Shown here one piece after another: positions 13,591-20,319 of a stretch of 20,319 bases of DNA (within the stretch, counting starts at the first letter, position 1; each line of letters starts with the position of its first letter). The notes beneath the pieces were generated by a model. It was given only the letters and a program-made list of their open reading frames with translations. It searched no databases and was not told where the DNA came from. Location of the stretch: contig JAAYOX010000253.1 in NCBI GenBank assembly GCA_012520135.1, positions 1-20,319 of the forward strand, in the 5' to 3' direction. A program made the position numbers and the translations under genes. Origin of the DNA: Clostridia bacterium. GTDB taxonomy: Bacteria > Bacillota > DULZ01.

Positions 13591-14921
13591 TGCCGGCTGA
13601 TGATGGCTTCGAGATCTTTGATGGTGTTGCACTGGTACATTTGGCAATATGGTTGAAAAGCAGCTACGGTAGAATGTCTTTCCCAAGCTTCAGCCGGGAG
13701 AGTATTCAGCCAAACTACTTCCCGCACCTGTTGATGGAGCTTAGCCAGCTCTTTGGCAGCTTCCTTAGCATTAATAGTCTTTGTATCACTGACAATGAGT
13801 ACAATTGCGTTTTTCTGCAGTAAAGGTCGATGGTGCCGCCACAATTCTACCAGTGCCCCATGTAAATTAGTCCCGTGACCTAAAGCCTGCCTGCCCCCTG
13901 ATACCATATCAAGCATAGCCTCCAAGGACATTCCTTTTTCGAACCAGGAAGTGGTCTTCTTTAGCTGTTCGGCAAACAAAAAAGTTTCTATTTTGCTGGT
14001 GACCGATACCAACCCTAAGATAAACTGCATGGTAAAAGCTGAGTAGCGGGTCATAGACCCGGAAACGTCACAAATCAACAGAATTTGGGGTTTGGAAATC
14101 CGCTTGCTTTTGTAGCTCAAACGGAACATGGCACCGCCGCTGTTGATATTACGCCGGATACTTTTCCGCAAATCAAGCCGCAACCGGCGCTGACTCTGCC
14201 GGTAACGGCGGGATAACCTGGTTGCCAGCCTCCTGGACAAAAGATGGATTAACCGCATTGCTTCCGGCTGTTCCCGGTCGCCAATCTTCTGCATATCTTC
14301 CCGCAGGAGCCGCTCTTGTTCCCTGTGGAGGCTTTCCGCCGCCTGTTCCAGCAGGAAATCCCATTCCTCATTGCCGGTATCAGGCACCATCAAGTCTTCC
14401 GGCTCCATTCCCCGGTTTTGCCAGTACTGCAAATGGCCTCGCACCAAGCTTTCAATCAAGGGTTTAAAGTTGGGCCCCACATTTTTACCTGTTGAACTTT
14501 GCTTCAGGAAATCCTGCAGTTTTTCTTTGGCATCCTCATTTAGACCGGCATAAATCATTTTCTCTTTAGTGGTTAAATCCAATGCCTCTCCTTGGAAAAC
14601 CAATTCCGCATCGGCTTCCGCCAATTGTTCCTGCATTTCCTGTTCCTTGAGGCGACCCTGCTCAATCCACTGCTGTTTTTGCTCCGGGGGAGCAAAAAAG
14701 ACCCGGAAGACTTCCTGAAATACCCCCAAATCTTCCTGACGTTTGATCAGGGTACATTGGAGAGCAGCCCTGAAGCTTTCTTTTTGAGCCAGTTCCACTT
14801 CTTCCAAAGCCCTGAAAGCATCCAAAACCTCCGCTGCACTGATCCGCAGCCCCATTACCCGCAGCAAGTGAACAAATTCAATTAAATTTTCCGCTACCTG
14901 GGTCTGTTTCCTCCCCTCCAC
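13575..14921 (-). CDS. VWA domain-containing CoxE-like protein (COG3552)
   Basis: Partner of a MoxR AAA+ ATPase; such pairs act as metal-dependent chaperones that help assemble or activate enzyme complexes, for example CoxD/CoxE with CO dehydrogenase. The 448-residue protein has an N-terminal helical region (1-240) rich in Glu, Gln and Arg, then a VWA domain (about 277-440). The MIDAS metal site is visible: DVSGSM (285-290), HGTNL (349-353) and SDT (378-380). There is no membrane segment. The GTG start (14919-14921) has AAGGAGG 7 nt upstream, inside the end of the moxR gene, so the two are coupled. No CO dehydrogenase gene is in the window, so the client is unknown. Confidence 0.9.
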   Translation of the reverse strand: MEGRKQTQVAENLIEFVHLLRVMGLRISAAEVLDAFRALEEVELAQKESFRAALQCTLIKRQEDLGVFQEVFRVFFAPPEQKQQWIEQGRLKEQEMQEQLAEADAELVFQGEALDLTTKEKMIYAGLNEDAKEKLQDFLKQSSTGKNVGPNFKPLIESLVRGHLQYWQNRGMEPEDLMVPDTGNEEWDFLLEQAAESLHREQERLLREDMQKIGDREQPEAMRLIHLLSRRLATRLSRRYRQSQRRLRLDLRKSIRRNINSGGAMFRLSYKSKRISKPQILLICDVSGSMTRYSAFTMQFILGLVSVTSKIETFLFAEQLKKTTSWFEKGMSLEAMLDMVSGGRQALGHGTNLHGALVELWRHHRPLLQKNAIVLIVSDTKTINAKEAAKELAKLHQQVREVVWLNTLPAEAWERHSTVAAFQPYCQMYQCNTIKDLEAIISRQLLSI

Positions 14922-14924
14922 GGG

Positions 14925-15809
14925 TTAACCTCCTTGATTGACCAACATATTGCACAAGCCTTGGGCGCCCATTTGTTCCCTAAAAATATCCTGGTCCTGT
15001 TTATCTTTCAGAACTACGTTTAACGTTTTGTCTACGGCATTGTAATCCAATTTGCTGATCCCCAAAGCTTCCAACGCTCTGGCCCAATCAATAGCCTCCG
15101 CAATAGAAGGTTTTTTCTTTAAACTGATTTTGTGTCGCAAAAGTTGCATGGCCCTAGCCACTTCAGAGGCCAACCTTTCATGGACTTGAGGCACTTTAGT
15201 AAGTACAATCGAAAGTTCCTTTTCTAAACTGGGATAATCGATGTATAAGAACAAACAGCGTCTTTTCAAGCCATCGGATAACTCCCTTTCCCCGTTGCTG
15301 GTTAAGACTACAATTGGAATCTGCTTGGCCAGCAGAGTCCCTAATTCAGGTATGGACACTTGGAAGTCTGACAATACCTCAAACAAAAAAGCTTCAAACT
15401 CTGCATCGGTTTTATCAATCTCGTCAATTAAAAGCACCGGTCTCTTTTCCGCTTGAATCGCTTTTAGTAAAGGACGTTCCAACAAATATTCGGAAGAAAA
15501 AATATCAGCCTGGAGTCCTTGAGCGTTATCTTTGGCCATCTGAATGTGCAGGAGCTGTTTTTGATAATTCCACTCATAGAGGGCTTTATTTTCATCCAGG
15601 CCTTCATAACATTGAAGCCTGATTAATTCCGTCGCAAATATCTCACTTAATACTTTAGCAATTTCCGTCTTGCCTACTCCGGGAGCACCGGTTACCAATA
15701 GGGGTTTTCCCAGTTGTAGAGCCAAATAAACTGTAGTAGTAATCTCTTCGTCAGTGATATAACCGCAGGCATCAAAACCTCTTTTCAAGTCCAGTATCGA
15801 TAAATTCAT
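14925..15809 (-). CDS. MoxR-family AAA+ ATPase
   Basis: Cytoplasmic ATPase, predicted to work with the VWA protein encoded 3 bp downstream in maturing a target complex. The 294-residue protein has Walker A GAPGVGKT (41-48), Walker B VLLIDE (125-130), sensor 1 TSN (170-172) and an arginine-finger region LKRRC (181-185), then a helical lid domain. MoxR proteins are usually 280-330 residues, so this is full length. The ATG (15807-15809) has AAGGAGG 8 nt upstream. Upstream lie a candidate extended -10 and a terminator that separate it from repeat copy 2, so moxR-coxE is probably a two-gene operon. Confidence 0.92.
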   Translation of the reverse strand: MNLSILDLKRGFDACGYITDEEITTTVYLALQLGKPLLVTGAPGVGKTEIAKVLSEIFATELIRLQCYEGLDENKALYEWNYQKQLLHIQMAKDNAQGLQADIFSSEYLLERPLLKAIQAEKRPVLLIDEIDKTDAEFEAFLFEVLSDFQVSIPELGTLLAKQIPIVVLTSNGERELSDGLKRRCLFLYIDYPSLEKELSIVLTKVPQVHERLASEVARAMQLLRHKISLKKKPSIAEAIDWARALEALGISKLDYNAVDKTLNVVLKDKQDQDIFREQMGAQGLCNMLVNQGG

Positions 15810-15845
15810 TAATAAATCCTCCTTGCGGGAACATGCTTAGTACCA

Positions 15846-15854
15846 ATCATACCA
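15846..15854 (-). promoter_or_regulatory. Possible extended -10 promoter element for moxR
   Basis: On the minus strand TGGTATGAT carries the TGn extension and a near-consensus -10. No clear -35 is seen at 16-18 nt. Transcription would start about 30 bp before the moxR start codon. The rest of 15810-15972 shows no gene. Confidence 0.35.
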
Positions 15855-15972
15855 GATCTTTTTTGATTAGACTATCAAATTCATAAAATTCAGTATTACG
15901 CCGCCCTTTAACTGTACCTAGCTACTCTGGTGCTCACGACTAACATCAATTTGACTATAAACAGTCTTTCAG

Positions 15973-16002
15973 AAAAAAAAGAGAAGAAATAAATATCTTC
16001 CC
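15973..16002 (-). terminator. Intrinsic terminator downstream of repeat copy 2
   Basis: On the minus strand GGGAAGA pairs with TCTTCTC (7 bp with one G-U pair, 15981-16002) around an AT-rich 8-nt loop, followed by eight T (15973-15980). It begins 28 nt after the end of repeat copy 2 and closely resembles the terminator on the other side of the repeat (16224-16249). Confidence 0.75.
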
Positions 16003-16030
16003 TTTCTGCTTATTGACAAACTACAACTCC

Positions 16031-16205
16031 CTAACCGGTGTTAATCCCGGGCTTCAGAGGAGCCCGGTTTGGGGATGAGCTCAGGTGCCTTCGGATGCCT
16101 CCGAAATCGCACCCTGCGGGTGCTCATGCCGTCGGCATTTTCCCTCAGGCTCCTTCGCTCTTTTGATTTTGGCTCCAATTCAGCCCTTCGATTAACACCG
16201 GTTAG
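16031..16205 (-). repeat. 175-bp structured repeat, copy 2, with 16-bp perfect terminal inverted repeats
   Basis: Second copy of the element at 10295-10469, same length and same orientation. Its ends are CTAACCGGTGTTAATC (16031-16046) and the exact complement (16190-16205). Two outer stem positions differ from copy 1 on both arms, so pairing is kept. The first inner hairpin is one pair longer (CCGGGCT/AGCCCGG, 16047-16067). The GCCTGAGG arm of copy 1 is changed to GCCTTCGG, which breaks the long-range pairing but makes a new local hairpin TTCGGA/TCCGAA (16090-16105). GCACCC/GGGTGC and ATGCC/GGCAT are kept. No transposase gene is near. The gene-free stretch 15810-16235 holds this repeat, two terminators and a weak promoter. 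Confidence 0.85.
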
Positions 16206-16223
16206 CGTTCTGCAGGCAATATT

Positions 16224-16249
16224 AAAGGGAAGAAATTAATCTTCCCTTT
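16224..16249 (-). terminator. Terminator hairpin overlapping the end of the 41-residue gene
   Basis: AAAGGGAAGA (16224-16233) and TCTTCCCTTT (16240-16249) form a perfect 10-bp stem with a 6-nt AT loop. On the minus strand it is followed by AATATTG, only weakly U-rich beyond the stem's own TTT. The stop codon of the 41-residue gene (16236-16238) lies in the loop. Confidence 0.55.
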
Positions 16250-16361
16250 CCTGGTGACCATGATGAGGTCCTTCTACCTTTACGCCCAACCACTCTAAGT
16301 AACTAACCCAGTTATGAGCCGGTCCTACGTCTTTCTTTATATGTTCAGTATAATTCTGCAT
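16236..16361 (-). CDS. Small protein of unknown function, 41 residues
   Basis: I do not recognise the family. The translation starts MQNYTEHIKKDVGPAHNWV and ends GPHHGHQERED. It has an aromatic middle (NWVSYLEWLG) and a His-rich tail (HHGH) that might bind metal; it has no cysteine and no clear membrane segment. The evidence for a gene is the very strong Shine-Dalgarno sequence AGGAGGTGG, 7 nt from the ATG at 16359-16361, a fitting promoter (TTTACT-17-TATACT) and a hairpin at the end. Its stop codon is inside that hairpin. It stands alone between the bacillithiol operon and repeat copy 2. Confidence 0.7.
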   Translation of the reverse strand: MQNYTEHIKKDVGPAHNWVSYLEWLGVKVEGPHHGHQERED

Positions 16362-16391
16362 TATTACCACCTCCTACTAAAACTCAACATT

Positions 16392-16420
16392 AGTATATAC
16401 TTGAATGAAAAAAAAGTAAA
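16392..16420 (-). promoter_or_regulatory. Promoter of the 41-residue gene
   Basis: On the minus strand TTTACT (16415-16420) and TATACT (16392-16397) are separated by 17 nt. The start would lie some 25 bp before the AGGAGG ribosome binding site. The -35 overlaps the AT-rich hairpin 16414-16429. Confidence 0.5.
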
Positions 16421-16429
16421 TTGTTACTT
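16408..16429 (-). terminator. Possible weak terminator after bshB1
   Basis: On the minus strand AAGTAA pairs with TTACTT (6 bp, loop CAAT, 16414-16429) and is followed by six more T. The stem is AT-rich, so termination may be inefficient. It shares sequence with the -35 of the next gene. Confidence 0.4.
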
Positions 16430-16473
16430 GGTGAAATACCTAATTTTAGTGGTCAACGGCAGTAAATTAAAGG

Positions 16474-17208
16474 TTAACGGTTTCGCCGGACAGGCATTGC
16501 TTGTGACCCACCTCCTAGCAACGCTACAGGATCAGGAATGGCCAGGGCTTCTTTCGAATAAAAACCTTCACCATAAGTACAGCCAATCAAGGCACCCCAA
16601 GCTTGATTCCAACCCCGGATAGCGCCCATAAAAGCACCTGTATTCAAAGACGTCGGCTCCGGCGCAGGGCCGAATTGGGAATAATGACAAAAAATCGCTT
16701 TCACTTTTTCCTCAAAATAATCACTGATGTCAACAATAAAACTCGCTTCTACTTGATAATGATTTAAAAAATAATAAATCAGGCGAGGCTGGTGAGGGGG
16801 CAGTTCGGGCAAATACTTGTACAGCCGGGCATTAAAATGAGCCTCAGTTACCAATTGGGAACAAGCAACGTGATCCGGATGCCGGTCTTCCCAATAAGGA
16901 GCCACAATCAACCTTGGACGGGCTTCCCGCAAGATCCGGACTACTTTACTCAGGCTTTCATCATTAATGGTGATCCCCCGGTCCGGCAGTTCCAAATTAA
17001 TCCTCCAGTTTACTCCTAGCACTTCTGCCGCCTTTTGGCTCTCCTCCCGCCGGATAGCCACCGTTCCGGTACTGGCCATTTCCCCTCTGGTCAAATCAAC
17101 AATACCTACCCGGTAGCCTGTGGCAATGCTCCTCATGAGGAGGCCCCCGCAGCCGATTTCCACATCATCAGGATGAGCACCAAAGGCGATTAAATCAACG
17201 GGTTCCAT
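16474..17208 (-). CDS. bshB1: Bacillithiol biosynthesis deacetylase BshB1
   Basis: LmbE-like zinc deacetylase that removes the acetyl group from N-acetylglucosaminyl-malate, the second step of bacillithiol synthesis. The 244-residue protein has the metal and catalytic motif AHPDD (11-15) within GAHPDDVEIGCGG, the ELPDRGI segment (73-79), and the third ligand motif HPDH (110-113). The N-terminal sequence is BshB1-like rather than of the Mca/BshB2 type. The ATG (17206-17208) begins 3 bp after bshC with a GGGGG ribosome binding site in the bshC end. Adjacent bshC strongly supports the assignment. bshA, for the first step, is not in the window. Confidence 0.93.
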   Translation of the reverse strand: MEPVDLIAFGAHPDDVEIGCGGLLMRSIATGYRVGIVDLTRGEMASTGTVAIRREESQKAAEVLGVNWRINLELPDRGITINDESLSKVVRILREARPRLIVAPYWEDRHPDHVACSQLVTEAHFNARLYKYLPELPPHQPRLIYYFLNHYQVEASFIVDISDYFEEKVKAIFCHYSQFGPAPEPTSLNTGAFMGAIRGWNQAWGALIGCTYGEGFYSKEALAIPDPVALLGGGSQAMPVRRNR

Positions 17209-17211
17209 GGA

Positions 17212-18834
17212 TTAACCCCCTAAAAACACAAATTGATGTCCGGTAGACCCCAGGATTCCCGGCATTAGCTGCCGGAGCATTTCCGGACCATAAACCGTAT
17301 AATAGCTAAACAGATTATAAGTTGATTCCTGGGTATTGCCTCCGGGCAATAATTGAAGGGCAATGGCCCGGAAATCATTTACCAACTCCCCATGCTGTTT
17401 CCGGTGTTCCTGCCAGGCCCTTTTCTTTAGCCGCTGCCACTCTCTAAGGGTTCTGGATAAGGCTCTTTCTCCGGTCTCCGCCAGTTTCCCGGCCATAGTT
17501 GCTCCTAATTCCTGCTGTAACCGTTGAAAGATTGTTTCCAGTTCCTGTTCCCCCTGCCGGAACAGCCTATCAAGGCCTATGGAGTCCCTCCCTATTAATA
17601 GCCGGTCCAGATGCAATTCCAGGTTATCGAAAACCTGTTCCGGTGCTATTTCGTAAGCAGCAAGCAACTCCTCTATCTCCGGTTCAACTAAAGTCAAACT
17701 GGCCCTGGGGTAGATCGCAGGCATTTTTAGCCCAAAATGGTCAAAGACACCGGCCAGTTGAGCCCAATAATCAAATTCACCCGGTCCTGCCACATAAGCC
17801 AGAACCGGTAGCAATACTTCCTGAGTCAAAGGACGTAATATTACATCAGGGCTGAACGCCTCGGGGTGATATTCGATCATTGTTTTCAATTCCTGAAAAG
17901 ACAAATATCTATCCCCGGCTTGAAAACCCTCTTCATGGGCCATGATAGGGACCCGGTTACCTTGATCCAAGAGAAACAGATGAGTATGATTCCTTTTTTT
18001 CTGCACTGCCGGAGTGATCCCGCGGGCAGTTAATTGAGCTTCATTATCCGCCAGCAGTTGATTTATCTCCTCCACCTGCTCTATTCCCCGGCGAAAAACG
18101 GGTTGTTGGAGACGCCGCAGTTCAGGCAACATAGGATTAATACATACTAATCCTTTAAACAGCTTTAATAAAATAGCTCCAAACCAATCACAAATGTTCT
18201 CCGTACCGGCTAATGTATCTTTTAATAATTTTTCTGCTTCCTTCCAAAAAGGTCCCGGCCTGAATAGCCGCAGACACTCCTGCAATAATTGCTGACAAGC
18301 CTTACCGGCAGGAACCCATTGCATGGGAGGTTGTCCCACCACCGGATAAGGCAAATAAACGGTTTTACACCGCTCTTTTTCTCCTAACAAATGCAGGTGA
18401 TTAATCTCCTGGTAATCATGATCCTCACTGGCGATCCAAAAAACCGGAACTACCTCTACGCCCAGTTCTTCCCGGTACCGGTCTGCCAAGGCAATGGCAG
18501 TCATCGCTTTATAGATGGTCAGAAGGGGACCGGTCAATAAACCTGCCTGTTGTCCGGTGACTATGGCCACCGTACCCGGTTCAGCCAGCTTGGCAGCGTT
18601 AGCCAAACTTTCCGGACCGGCTCCTAAAGACCGGTTATAGGCGGTTAAAACACCGGCAACTTCTTCTTTTACTGCCGGATTGTCATTAGTCGTAAGAAAC
18701 CGATACCTTTCTTTGAAGGTATCGGATTCATGTGGATTGCCACCTGGAAAAAAAGGTGCTTTCCTTTCAAAATTGCTATAATAGATGGAACCGGCGGTCA
18801 TCGAAACGGGCAATTGAACAGATTGAAAACGCAA
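17212..18834 (-). CDS. bshC: Bacillithiol biosynthesis cysteine-adding enzyme BshC
   Basis: Proposed ligase that adds cysteine to glucosaminyl-malate in the last step of bacillithiol synthesis. The 540-residue length matches BshC (about 540). It carries the nucleotide-fold motif VTGQQAGLLTGP with the following YKAM (about 93-110), VFWIASEDHDYQEI (about 153-166), and a C-terminal helical, coiled-coil-like part rich in Glu, Arg and Gln (about 400-490). The start is TTG (18832-18834) with GGGGGA 6-7 nt upstream; no better ATG lies upstream before the crp stop codon, and the next ATG would cut the conserved N-terminus. It lies 26 bp after the Crp-family gene. In Bacillus this gene (yllA) is next to mraZ. 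Confidence 0.95.
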   Translation of the reverse strand: MRFQSVQLPVSMTAGSIYYSNFERKAPFFPGGNPHESDTFKERYRFLTTNDNPAVKEEVAGVLTAYNRSLGAGPESLANAAKLAEPGTVAIVTGQQAGLLTGPLLTIYKAMTAIALADRYREELGVEVVPVFWIASEDHDYQEINHLHLLGEKERCKTVYLPYPVVGQPPMQWVPAGKACQQLLQECLRLFRPGPFWKEAEKLLKDTLAGTENICDWFGAILLKLFKGLVCINPMLPELRRLQQPVFRRGIEQVEEINQLLADNEAQLTARGITPAVQKKRNHTHLFLLDQGNRVPIMAHEEGFQAGDRYLSFQELKTMIEYHPEAFSPDVILRPLTQEVLLPVLAYVAGPGEFDYWAQLAGVFDHFGLKMPAIYPRASLTLVEPEIEELLAAYEIAPEQVFDNLELHLDRLLIGRDSIGLDRLFRQGEQELETIFQRLQQELGATMAGKLAETGERALSRTLREWQRLKKRAWQEHRKQHGELVNDFRAIALQLLPGGNTQESTYNLFSYYTVYGPEMLRQLMPGILGSTGHQFVFLGG

Positions 18835-18860
18835 ACTAGTATCCCCCAGCCTTATTTATT

Positions 18861-19553
18861 CTAAAGCCATGCTGCTAATTTCTTTTTATCTTTAATGATG
18901 ATTTCCTTCTTATGGACGGCAATTATACCGTCCCGGCGCCAATCCCCTATAATACGGGCCACTGTTTCCCGGGAAGTACCAATCACGTTTGCCAGTTCCT
19001 GCTGGTTAAGACTAATACCTACATAATCGGCACCGGCTGTCTGGCGTCCGTACTCTGCCGATAAATTTAACAGTGTAGAAGCAAGACGACTGTAGGCATC
19101 CTTAAAGGCCAAATCTCTGATGTGAAACTGGGCTTCCCGTAACCGTTTTGCCATCACTTTAAGAAACTTGACGGTAATCCCACTGTTTTCATAGAGCACA
19201 CGTTCCATGTCTGCGTGCCGGATTAATCCTATTTCCGAATTTTCCAGGGTCTCAGCGGTAGCAGGATACACGCCTCCATCAAACAGGAGGATTTCGGCAA
19301 ACACATCCCCTTCCGAACAGAAATGGAGAATTTTTTCTTTGCCCTCTTCGGAAAGTTTCGATAGTTTGATTTTGCCTTTAATAACAAAAAATAACCCTTC
19401 TCCCTCTTCTCCTTCCCGGAAAATAACTGTGTTTCTCTTGTACTCCTTCATCCTGACGATAGCCGCAATTTTGGCCAGTTCATCGTCAGTTAGGCTATCA
19501 AAAACAAAAATCCGGCGCAGATAGCGATGACAAACTGCATTTTCTTTACCCAT
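18861..19553 (-). CDS. Crp/Fnr-family transcriptional regulator
   Basis: Dimeric DNA-binding regulator with an N-terminal cyclic-nucleotide-binding-like beta-roll (about 14-125), a dimer helix (125-150) and a winged helix with the recognition region LNQQELANVIGTSRETVARII (182-202). The length is usual (230). The phosphate-binding arginine of cAMP receptors is absent at the GGVYPATA segment (93-100), so cAMP is an unlikely ligand. There is no N-terminal cysteine cluster for an FNR iron-sulfur centre. The ligand is therefore unknown. The ATG (19551-19553) follows GGGGGAAGG. With its own promoter upstream and bshC 26 bp downstream, it heads the bacillithiol operon and may control it. Confidence 0.92.
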   Translation of the reverse strand: MGKENAVCHRYLRRIFVFDSLTDDELAKIAAIVRMKEYKRNTVIFREGEEGEGLFFVIKGKIKLSKLSEEGKEKILHFCSEGDVFAEILLFDGGVYPATAETLENSEIGLIRHADMERVLYENSGITVKFLKVMAKRLREAQFHIRDLAFKDAYSRLASTLLNLSAEYGRQTAGADYVGISLNQQELANVIGTSRETVARIIGDWRRDGIIAVHKKEIIIKDKKKLAAWL

Positions 19554-19597
19554 GTCCTTCCCCCTAAGAACAAAATCCCATCTACTGCCCTAATATT

Positions 19598-19626
19598 AAC
19601 ATAACTTACTAAGGAATAACAGGCAA
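19598..19626 (-). promoter_or_regulatory. Promoter of the crp-bshC-bshB1 operon
   Basis: On the minus strand TTGCCT (19621-19626) and TATGTT (19598-19603) are 17 nt apart, about 45 bp before the crp start codon and just after the terminator at 19651-19669. I see no clear palindromic Crp/Fnr box. Confidence 0.5.
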
Positions 19627-19641
19627 GAAGAAAATGCAGGT

Positions 19642-19669
19642 GAAAAGCAAAAAGCCCTTTGAGGGCTTT
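19642..19669 (-). terminator. Intrinsic terminator after the zinc-ribbon gene
   Basis: On the minus strand AAAGCCCT pairs with AGGGCTTT (8 bp, loop of 3, 19651-19669), followed by TTGCTTTTC. It ends the perR transcript 5 nt after the stop codon of the 50-residue gene. Confidence 0.85.
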
Positions 19670-19674
19670 CTTAA

Positions 19675-19827
19675 CTACCAAAATCCCCACAGGGACCGCT
19701 GATGTCTTTGATAACAATTTTTACATAAAGACCTGCTTCCCCATAGTTCATGAACCTGCAGCAACTTCTGTTTGCTGTTAGGCTTACCGCATTGATTGCA
19801 GCAGGCAATTTCACCGATTTTGACCAT
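19675..19827 (-). CDS. Small zinc-ribbon protein, 50 residues
   Basis: I do not recognise a named family. The translation starts MVKIGEIACCNQCGKPN and ends with the aromatic tail LWGFW. Two CxxC pairs (C10/C13 and C35/C38, the second in LCKNCYQ) sit about 22 residues apart, a treble-clef or zinc-ribbon spacing; C9 is an extra cysteine. It has many Gln, Lys and Arg residues and no membrane segment. The ATG (19825-19827) has GGGGTGG 6 nt upstream. It follows perR by 61 bp and ends at a strong terminator, so it is probably cotranscribed with perR. A metal- or redox-linked role is only an inference from its cysteines and its neighbour. Confidence 0.75.
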   Translation of the reverse strand: MVKIGEIACCNQCGKPNSKQKLLQVHELWGSRSLCKNCYQRHQRSLWGFW

Positions 19828-19888
19828 GAACAACCACCCCTACGAGTTCTTGCTCATAGTTTTCCCGCAAAGACGATGGTTTTATGCT

Positions 19889-20293
19889 TTAATTTTGGTA
19901 ACAATTGCTCTGATTGCAGTCCTCGCAAGTACCATAAAACTCCATCCGGTGCATCTCCACTCGCCAACCGGTTGCCTCTTCCACTTTGGTATTGATATCA
20001 TGCAACACTTCAATGGGAACATCGAAGACACGCTGGCATTTGGTACAGACGAAATGATAATGCTCTACCGGGTTACCGTCGTAACGGCTGTAAGTACTGC
20101 CATAGTTTAACTCCCGAATTACCTCACTTTCGGTCAGAATCCGAAGGTTCCGGTAGACAGTACCTAAACTGATATCAGGCAGCACTTTACGGGCCTGTTC
20201 ATAGATCCAATCGGCTGTAGGGTGGGAATCAGTTCCCTTCAGCACCTCCAGGATCACTTTTTTCTGTTTTGTGTTTCTGGTTTTTGTTTGCAT
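19889..20293 (-). CDS. perR: Peroxide-responsive repressor PerR (Fur family)
   Basis: Metal-dependent repressor of peroxide-defence genes. Iron-bound PerR senses hydrogen peroxide by oxidation of metal-binding histidines. From the ATG at 20291-20293 the 134-residue protein keeps every key residue of Bacillus subtilis PerR at a constant offset of 13: H24, D72, H78, H80 and D91 (for H37, D85, H91, H93, D104) at the regulatory site, and C83, C86, C123 and C126 at the structural zinc site. The aspartate at 104 fits PerR. The winged helix includes SLGTVYRNL. I choose this ATG because AGGTGAG (20298-20304) lies 4 nt upstream; an in-frame GTG at 20300-20302 is inside that sequence. The promoter is likely past the right edge. 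Confidence 0.93.
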   Translation of the reverse strand: MQTKTRNTKQKKVILEVLKGTDSHPTADWIYEQARKVLPDISLGTVYRNLRILTESEVIRELNYGSTYSRYDGNPVEHYHFVCTKCQRVFDVPIEVLHDINTKVEEATGWRVEMHRMEFYGTCEDCNQSNCYQN

Positions 20294-20319
20294 AATACTC
20301 ACCTAAGAATGCTTACTAT

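Noticed and set aside
10295..16205. The two repeats as a CRISPR array or composite transposon ends
   Set aside because: There are only two copies about 5.6 kb apart in direct orientation, no spacer periodicity, no cas genes and no transposase or recombinase between them.
19490..19717. 75-codon minus-strand frame between the zinc-ribbon gene and crp
   Set aside because: It spans a clear terminator and promoter and overlaps the crp start in another frame, with no ribosome binding site.

Overview
The window is a tightly packed bacterial chromosome segment in which every supported gene lies on the minus strand. The gene set points to a Gram-positive firmicute of the class Clostridia, probably Peptococcaceae-like: a division and cell wall (dcw) cluster in Firmicute order, a PASTA-bearing class B PBP, a MurE with the meso-diaminopimelate motif DNPR, PerR, a 37-residue RCKP-type rubredoxin-like peptide, strong AGGAGG ribosome binding sites, and frequent GTG and TTG starts. 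The taxon is inferred from content; there is no rRNA gene in the window.

In the direction of transcription (right to left) the first block is perR and a 50-residue zinc-ribbon peptide closed by a terminator. Next comes a crp-bshC-bshB1 operon for bacillithiol synthesis, then a 41-residue peptide. A first accessory segment follows: repeat copy 2, a MoxR/VWA (CoxD/CoxE-like) pair, a TPR membrane protein behind a long structured leader, and the RCKP peptide. Then come a MetE-like methyltransferase, a PF06695 membrane protein, a 60-residue orphan and repeat copy 1. The last 10 kb is the dcw cluster: mraZ, rsmH, ftsL, a PBP, murE, murF, mraY, murD and the start of ftsW, which runs off the left edge. 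In Bacillus subtilis bshC (yllA) lies directly beside mraZ (yllB); here about 7 kb separates them.

The dcw genes make and use the peptidoglycan precursor: MurE, MurF and MurD build the stem peptide, MraY loads it on undecaprenyl phosphate, and the PBP and FtsW polymerise and crosslink at the septum that FtsL helps to organise. MraZ probably controls its own operon through three 10-bp direct repeats visible upstream. PerR, BshC and BshB1 form a redox-defence neighbourhood.

The least explained structures are two. One is a 175-bp repeat present twice (10295-10469 and 16031-16205). Its ends are perfect inverted repeats that differ between the copies by paired, compensating changes, and each copy is followed on the minus strand by an intrinsic terminator. 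The other is a nested multi-helix leader (13335-13474) between a good promoter and the TPR gene, which looks like a cis-regulatory RNA I cannot assign to a known class.
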